The notes under the pieces were generated by a model, which saw nothing but the letters and a program-made list of their open reading frames with translations, was not told where the DNA came from and ran no database searches. From NCBI RefSeq assembly GCF_040954835.1, contig NC_090708.1, forward strand, positions 29,028,001 to 29,092,000: 64,000 nt of DNA, read 5' to 3'. This document shows, one piece after another, positions 58,909 through 64,000 of this stretch; within the stretch, counting starts at the first letter, position 1, and the number at the start of each line of letters is the position of its first letter. Origin of the DNA: Lepisosteus oculatus. Its lineage: Eukaryota; Chordata; Actinopteri; Semionotiformes; Lepisosteidae. The translations under genes were made by a program, and so were the position numbers.

Positions 58909-61900
58909 GTAGAAACTGATTTCATTAGTTTTTTCTCAGTGGAACGTGTTCTTATTTATTTTAGATATTCATGTGAATCTTTAAAAGCAGTATTCACAAT
59001 TATTATGAAATTATATTATTACTACTTATTCAGTTCTTCTTTCAGTATGAGGTTTGTACCCTTTATTGCATTAAAAACTGTGTAAAAGTAAATATGTTAC
59101 AGTGTAGAATTATGATCCTATATAGCCTTCCCAATTACATTTAACTATACTATTTACAAATAATTTAAATTAATAAATCAACACTATGTTACCAATAAAC
59201 AATACATAAAACCAAAATGAAAATAGAAATTTATTAAATACTATGCAGTTTGAGATTTGCTGAGCTATGTGTTCAGATGTACTTTATTTCTGCATTACAT
59301 ATCAGATTCAGAAGTGAAAAATAGATTAAATGTACTTGATATGTCAGTACTGTTAGTTAAGAATTTAGAATCCTTTGTGAGAAAATAATACTGTCATTGT
59401 AGTTTACTGCTACTAAGTGAGGTTGGTGTTTTATTTCAAGGATTATATTAAGAAAAGAAGGATGGAAGGAAAATATATTATCTTAATTGACTTGGTAATG
59501 AAGAATTTCTCCCTTTCCATGACTACTTTTGCTTTATATATTCCAGGAGTTCTCACAGATGTTATATCTCAGCCTCATCTCTCTGTGACTGCTCAGCTTG
59601 GAAACTCTGTCATTCTTCCATGCTTTATTGTCCAGACCCGTCCAATGACATTAGCTTGGCTCAAGCAAGACTTTGGACAAACACCTAAATACATAGTGAC
59701 ACTACCCAAATTTTCAGAGAAGCCTGAATTCCACAGAGAATTAAATCAATCATTCAGCGATCGTTTCAAAGTACGGAAAACAGCTACGAGCTTCACCCTC
59801 ACAATTTTGAATATCCAGTCAGCAGACTCAGCTCTGTATTACTGCGGAGCCTTCATGTACAAACAGGTAGCTATAGGAAATGGAACTCTCCTGTTACTGA
59901 AAGGTAAATTATAAATTGAAACTATGAGCAATATTAGGCTAATTTAGTATTTTTTCTAGGACAGGACAAATATAATTCCTTTACCAGAATTCAAAACATA
60001 TTTATTAGAGCTTTATTACAGCCTTGGCACAGGCTTATTTTTGAAGTCAAATACTGAAATCTAAAAAACTTACTATTCACCTTGCTTCAGTTATTTTAAG
60101 GATGTAGTTGTCATACAAGTTTAATTTATATTGCAGCGTAAATAGTGATTGAAGTGTTTTAGTAACTCAATTGAAAAAAAAAGTTTAAAAATATACTAGT
60201 TAAAAAAGTTATGTGGTACATTGTCCGATTTTTTTAAATTTTTTTGCAGTCATAATATTAATAGAATGATGGATATTAATTTGTGTTTTTTTTTAAATCA
60301 GGTTCAGAATTGATAAGTAGGAGTGTTGTCCTGCAGCCTCTGTCTCTCTCAGTCCAGCCAGGAGATAATGTGACTCTGCAGTGTACAATACACACTGAGA
60401 CCTGTGCAGGAGTGCACAGTGTTTATTGGTTCAGACATGGATCAGGAGAATCCCTTCCAGGAATAATTTACACACATGGGAACAGGAGTGATCAGTGTAA
60501 CAGGAGTTTTGAGGCTGGATTTCCTACACAGAGCTGTGTCTATAACCTCCCCAAGAGGAACCTCAGCCTCTCTGATGCTGGAACTTACTACTGTGCTGTG
60601 GCCATATGTGGGGAGATCCTGTTTGGGAATGGGCTGGAGATTACAGGTACCCTGTCATATTAAAAAATAATTACATTAAAATATTTTGGATTCCTTGAAT
60701 TGCTTGAAAAATGAATGAATCTGAACAAAGGTTGTAGCAAAACATGCAAAATATCTTCTCATGAGGTGGGAGGCACAGCGGTGCAGTGGTTAGCATTGTT
60801 GTCTTGCAGTGCTGGGGTCCTGGGTCCTATTTATCTCCTTGGAGTTTGCATGCTCTTTCTGTGTCCTTGTTGTTAAGTGGCTTCAGGGAAAATTGTCCCT
60901 AGTATGAATGTGTTAGCATCTGTCTCTGTGTTTCCCCTCTGATAGACTGCCGTTCCATAAAAAATGTATCCTGACTCATGCCTGTTGCTTGCTGGGATAG
61001 GCTCAGACACCCCTGACACTCTTTATTGGATAAAGTGGTTCCAAAAATGGATTGATGTTCTCATTATAAACCCAGGCAGTATACTGTACATTGAAAAGGC
61101 AACTATCTAGGTAAACTACAGTTGCATTTTCTGGGGCTCATGAGAAATATACAACCGTATGAATATACCTGATTAGATCATTTAAAACTAAAGTGCCTTG
61201 AGTTTGAGGCTTTTAATGTTTCTTTCTGATTTTTTTGTTTATCTAATATGTGTTTCATATATGACATTATTGTAATCACAATTTGAAATTCATGTCAAAT
61301 GGAATTTGTGGTATGTAGAATATATCCAACAGGAAATATAATTCTTAATTTATATTGCTTTAAGTATTTAAGAATGTATGGATGTGTAGAATATATTTAT
61401 ATGATAAAGCTAATTAGGTTTTCTCCTGGCTGTCCTTGTCTGTACAATGCCCTCCAGACAGCTGTGTGACCAGTGTAAAGGTGAGCTCACTATGTCAGCA
61501 ATAATAAAGAAGCTAAGGAAGAGAAACTTATTTTTAAGAAATGAAATGATATACAGAAAACATTTCTAATAGTCCCTAAATATAATTTGCCGAGTAATTT
61601 CATAATTCTCCGACCTGACTTTGCCTGTCCATTTGAGAGTTAGTAATGTAATGCAGTCACAGGGACAGCGAGTCTGTAATTTAATCTGGATGAATGAAAC
61701 ATTCAGTAAATTCAAATAAGAAGTATATTTTAATCTAAAATATGTCTATGAGATTGTAAGCAGTATGACAAACTACTCATTACATTATAATAAATAATAT
61801 GATCTGAAGTTAGGATGAAGAACAGCTTGCTCTCCCTTGAGAGGAAAACTAAACAGTGTCCACTATCTCTCCCTCACTTTCTTGCGTAATTCTCAGGACA

Positions 61901-63284
61901 TTCCCAGGTACCAGCTGAGCGGACTCTCTCCCACAACACACTTTCAGAAACCACCAGCTGTCAGGTAAAAACAGTAAAAAAGAGAATAGCAAAGTTGAAC
62001 CCAATTACTGTTACAAACAAGGGGGGGTCATTTGGCCAATGAGCCCATATGGTTGCTTGTAGCTAACAGATCTAATGATCTATTTCCATTAAAAGAAGTT
62101 AAAGGTCACTTCATCAACATTGTGTAGCTTTTTTCAGATACTTACAACTCGTTTTACTACGAACCCTTGTTTATCACATCTAAATGCACTTTCCTATAGT
62201 TTCCATCTGTGTTCACAGGTTTGTTTCATTGTTTGCGTTGACTTCATTAGTATAGGTATGTTAATGACTTTGAGGATTTTCAACATGGGAATCAGGTCCA
62301 CTTTCAAAACTCTACATTCAAAGATTTTGGTTTAATGTTTTCTTGACTTGTCAGTACATTGAATCCGGTCTGATACCATATATATTGAATCTGGACTGCT
62401 AAAACTCTGAACTTGTTTGTAGTAAGTGACATTTGTCATTTATTTTCCTAATCTTGAATTTTGTCTGTCTTTTTGTTTTGTGTTTACAGTTTAAACATTG
62501 TTTTGTAATTTATCTGTTAGGGTATTAACTGCAAGTTTTAGAAGTTTAATAAGTGTAACAAAATATAGAGCAATGATTTCATTTAGAAAAGGTAATCATC
62601 CTAATTAGCACAGTCTCCTTTGGTACTAATTAATTATGTCAACCCAATTTGATTTTTCTGTCCATTAACCAGACCAAGTTCCTTACCTTGGTTGCCTACT
62701 GTCTTTAATTTTAGAATCAAAAATTAAAATTGAAATTAATTTAAATGAAACTTATATTGTATATTGGACATAAAATAGGTTTATGTCATGTGATCTTTAA
62801 AGAAACATATAGCTCTTTGTATCTAATCTATTTTATGAGTAAATTTACAATCTTCTTTCTTTTTCTTGAAAAGTAAGCTGGAGAGGAATTTGTTTTGGAT
62901 TTTTAACTTGTCAAAATCAAATAATGTCAAAGTCAAATAATGAAAAATTTCACTATTTTACATATTTCACTCTCTCAGTGGCTCTAGAAATTATCTGCTG
63001 TTTTTGTGAGTTCATCCACCTATTCTGTGCATGTTCAAACAGTTTAAAAGATGTGCAAAGGATATCTGTGTATAGTTTTAAAATTAAGGCTTGCTTCCAG
63101 AGAAGAAAAAAAATCAACTATTATTGTTTGTTTTCTGTTACAGAATCCTCAGATAAGAACAGAAACCTACACTGCCTTGGCTTTTAATGAAACTAGAGCT
63201 AAACACACAAAAACAAGGAAGGAGCAGGAGGGAAGAGTAATATACAGTCAAGTCCATTTTCAGGCAAGAAATGACAAGAAGTAA
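58857..63284 (+). CDS. NITR-like receptor with V and I domains (gene overview, six exons)
   Basis: Exons 58857-58908, 59547-59903, 60302-60646, 61418-61480, 61897-61964 and 63144-63284 join with phases 1,1,1,1,0 into 341 codons plus stop. Order: signal peptide, Ig V domain, Ig I (intermediate) domain, a half-length transmembrane exon, linker, tail with tyrosine motifs. V plus I ectodomain followed by an ITIM tail is the classical NITR layout. The gene is the paralogue of the minus-strand gene at 27.5-34 kb and is oriented away from it. The weak point is the transmembrane exon: only about eight hydrophobic residues remain and its acceptor lacks a pyrimidine tract, so the product may not be membrane-anchored, or the gene may be decaying. 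Family function: regulation of cytotoxic lymphocytes; ligand unknown. Confidence 0.72.
59547..59903 (+). CDS. NITR-like (plus) exon 2: V domain
   Basis: 357 nt, acceptor TATTCCAG|GA and donor AAAG|GTAAAT, phase 1-1. SQPHLSVTAQLGNSVILPC (first Cys), LAWLKQ (core Trp), FTLTILNIQSADSALYYC (second Cys), then a J-like IGNGTLLLLKG in which Ile replaces the usual Phe. About half of residues match the V domain at 33 kb by eye. Confidence 0.85.
60302..60646 (+). CDS. NITR-like (plus) exon 3: I domain
   Basis: 345 nt, acceptor TTTTAAATCAG|GT and donor ACAG|GTACCC, phase 1-1. LSVQPGDNVTLQC, VYWFRHGSGESLPG, an extra Cys pair (TETCAG and QSCVYN), LSLSDAGTYYC and a second J-like FGNGLEITG. A J-like end on the second domain is characteristic of NITR I domains. 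Confidence 0.85.
60769..61050 (+). repeat. tRNA-derived SINE (CCATCC family), plus strand
   Basis: GGCACAGCGGTGCAGTGGTT (A box) and GGGGTCCTGGGTCCTAT, followed by TTGGAGTTTGCATGCTC and GCTGGGATAGGCTCAGACAC; the body is decayed. It lies in the intron after the I exon, close to the missing part of the transmembrane exon. Confidence 0.65.
61418..61480 (+). CDS. NITR-like (plus) exon 4: truncated transmembrane exon
   Basis: 63 nt, donor AAAG|GTGAGC, acceptor only a poor TAATTAG|GT. It encodes GFLLAVLVCTMPSRQLCDQC and KG. The C-terminal part matches the transmembrane exon at 28693-28821, but the first 22 residues of that exon, most of the helix, are absent. Length stays a multiple of three. An in-frame stop just upstream excludes a longer version from this sequence. 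Confidence 0.45.
61897..61964 (+). CDS. NITR-like (plus) exon 5: cytoplasmic linker
   Basis: 68 nt, acceptor GTAATTCTCAG|GA and donor CAG|GTAAAA, phase 1 in and 0 out. It encodes GHSQVPAERTLSHNTLSETT then SCQ. NTL aligns with NTLQTN of exon 5 in the minus-strand gene. Confidence 0.55.
62010..62400 (-). mobile_element. CR1-like LINE relic
   Basis: Similar to 23285-23620 and 10400-12225 (counterparts of GGTCATTTGGCCAATGAGCC and GACTTTGAGGATTTTCAAC). It lies in the last intron of the plus-strand NITR-like gene. Confidence 0.45.
63144..63284 (+). CDS. NITR-like (plus) exon 6: ITIM tail
   Basis: Acceptor TTTTCTGTTACAG|AA, phase 0, 47 codons with stop at 63282-63284. ETYTAL is ITIM-like with Glu at -2; VIYSQV is a canonical ITIM (V-x-Y-x-x-V). 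The second motif is followed by HFQARNDKK. An ATTAAA at 63436-63441 could serve for polyadenylation. Confidence 0.7.
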   Translation, partial: NPQIRTETYTALAFNETRAKHTKTRKEQEGRVIYSQVHFQARNDKK

Positions 63285-63574
63285 AAAAATGTCAGATATC
63301 AATTTGTTCATTGAGGCCTGACTCTTTCCATAGACGGAACATAATCGTTAATTAGCAGGTAATTGACTAAGTTCTTAAATTGGTTAGTACAGTAACATGC
63401 ATACTTACAAGTTTGAACTTAAAACAAACCACCAAATTAAAAGACCACCCAATCCACTCAATGTTACTCTTTCACACAATATATTAGTCGCTGTGCTTTA
63501 GATGTCATTATGACCATCTGTACTGGGCACTCCTTTACATCGGAATTAGTTTTATTTCTTTCTCCATCCTTCCT

Positions 63575-63895
63575 TTTTCTAAGGACTGTATCCAATACAG
63601 TCGCAAGGGAGCTGGATCCTATCAATGCAAGCACTGGGTACAAGGCAGGATACAACCTGGACAGAATGCCAGTCCATCACAGGACACACACAGACACAAA
63701 CATATACACACTCAAACCAGGGCCAATTTATCTACCAATATGTCTTTGGACTGTGGGAGGAAACTAGAGTACCTGGAGGATATCCATGTAAACACTGGGA
63801 GAACATACACACTCCATGCAGATAGCAATCCAGGAATTGAACCTGGGGCCCCAGAACAGTGACACAGCAATGGTAACAACCATATAATTGTGCTA
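63575..63895 (-). repeat. tRNA-derived SINE (CCATCC family), nearly full
   Basis: GGCAGGATACAACCTGGACA, GCCAGTCCATCACAGGAC, TGTCTTTGGACTGTGGGAGG and GGGAGAACATACACACTCC are diagnostic. The tRNA-like end GGAATTGAACCTGGGGCCCC shows it is on the minus strand. Confidence 0.75.
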
Positions 63896-64000
63896 CGCTG
63901 TCCTGTTCCATTTTGTGCTCAATTGCATTGGTATTGTCTTAGTAATAGGGCTGCTGTGTAATGTGATTGTGGCTGTGTATTGAAGCAGCTTAAAAACAAT

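Overview
The window looks like gene-poor, AT-rich vertebrate nuclear DNA from a ray-finned fish. Evidence: spliced immune-receptor genes of the novel immune-type receptor (NITR) kind, known only from ray-finned fishes; L2-like and CR1-like LINE relics; tRNA- and 5S-rRNA-derived SINEs; a Tc1 transposon; and endogenous LTRs. A non-teleost such as a holostean is my inference, not something the sequence proves.

1-12.2 kb: the 3' end of a LINE, then a minus-strand gene (about 10.1 kb down past 1.7 kb). It encodes a signal peptide, two tandem copies of a four-exon block and the start of a C-type lectin-like domain. All exons up to the lectin exon are phase 1-1. Two of the exons encode a ~38-residue repeat (core RQGTQPSRA..LVD...GLPR.P.SEM.R.Y) that I do not recognise. 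A complete solo LTR lies in intron 1 and a CR1-like LINE relic lies upstream. 12-27 kb: mostly unique AT-rich DNA with SINEs, a U6 snRNA copy fused to a SINE, a 5S-derived SINE and a degenerate Ig V-like relic.

27.3-34 kb: a minus-strand NITR-like gene of six exons whose splice phases join into one frame of 287 codons plus stop: signal peptide, V domain with J-like FGNGT, a collapsed second (I) domain, transmembrane exon, short linker, ITIM tail. 58.8-63.3 kb: a plus-strand NITR-like gene of the same plan with a full V and full I domain and two tyrosine motifs, but its transmembrane exon is half length. The two genes point away from each other.

35-57 kb, between the NITR genes, is a mosaic of mobile DNA: LINE relics, two LTR copies (one a complete solo LTR), an intact Tc1 element with a 339-residue DD34E transposase and 213-bp inverted repeats, a Tc1 relic, and an unrecognised repeat family present in direct and inverted copies. 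Some carry tRNA-like segments. Two insertions (Tc1, and the solo LTR at 52-53 kb) can be dated relative to their host repeat because an uninterrupted paralogous site lies elsewhere in the window.

All exon calls were made by eye from splice consensus, phase and homology; no search or alignment program was run.
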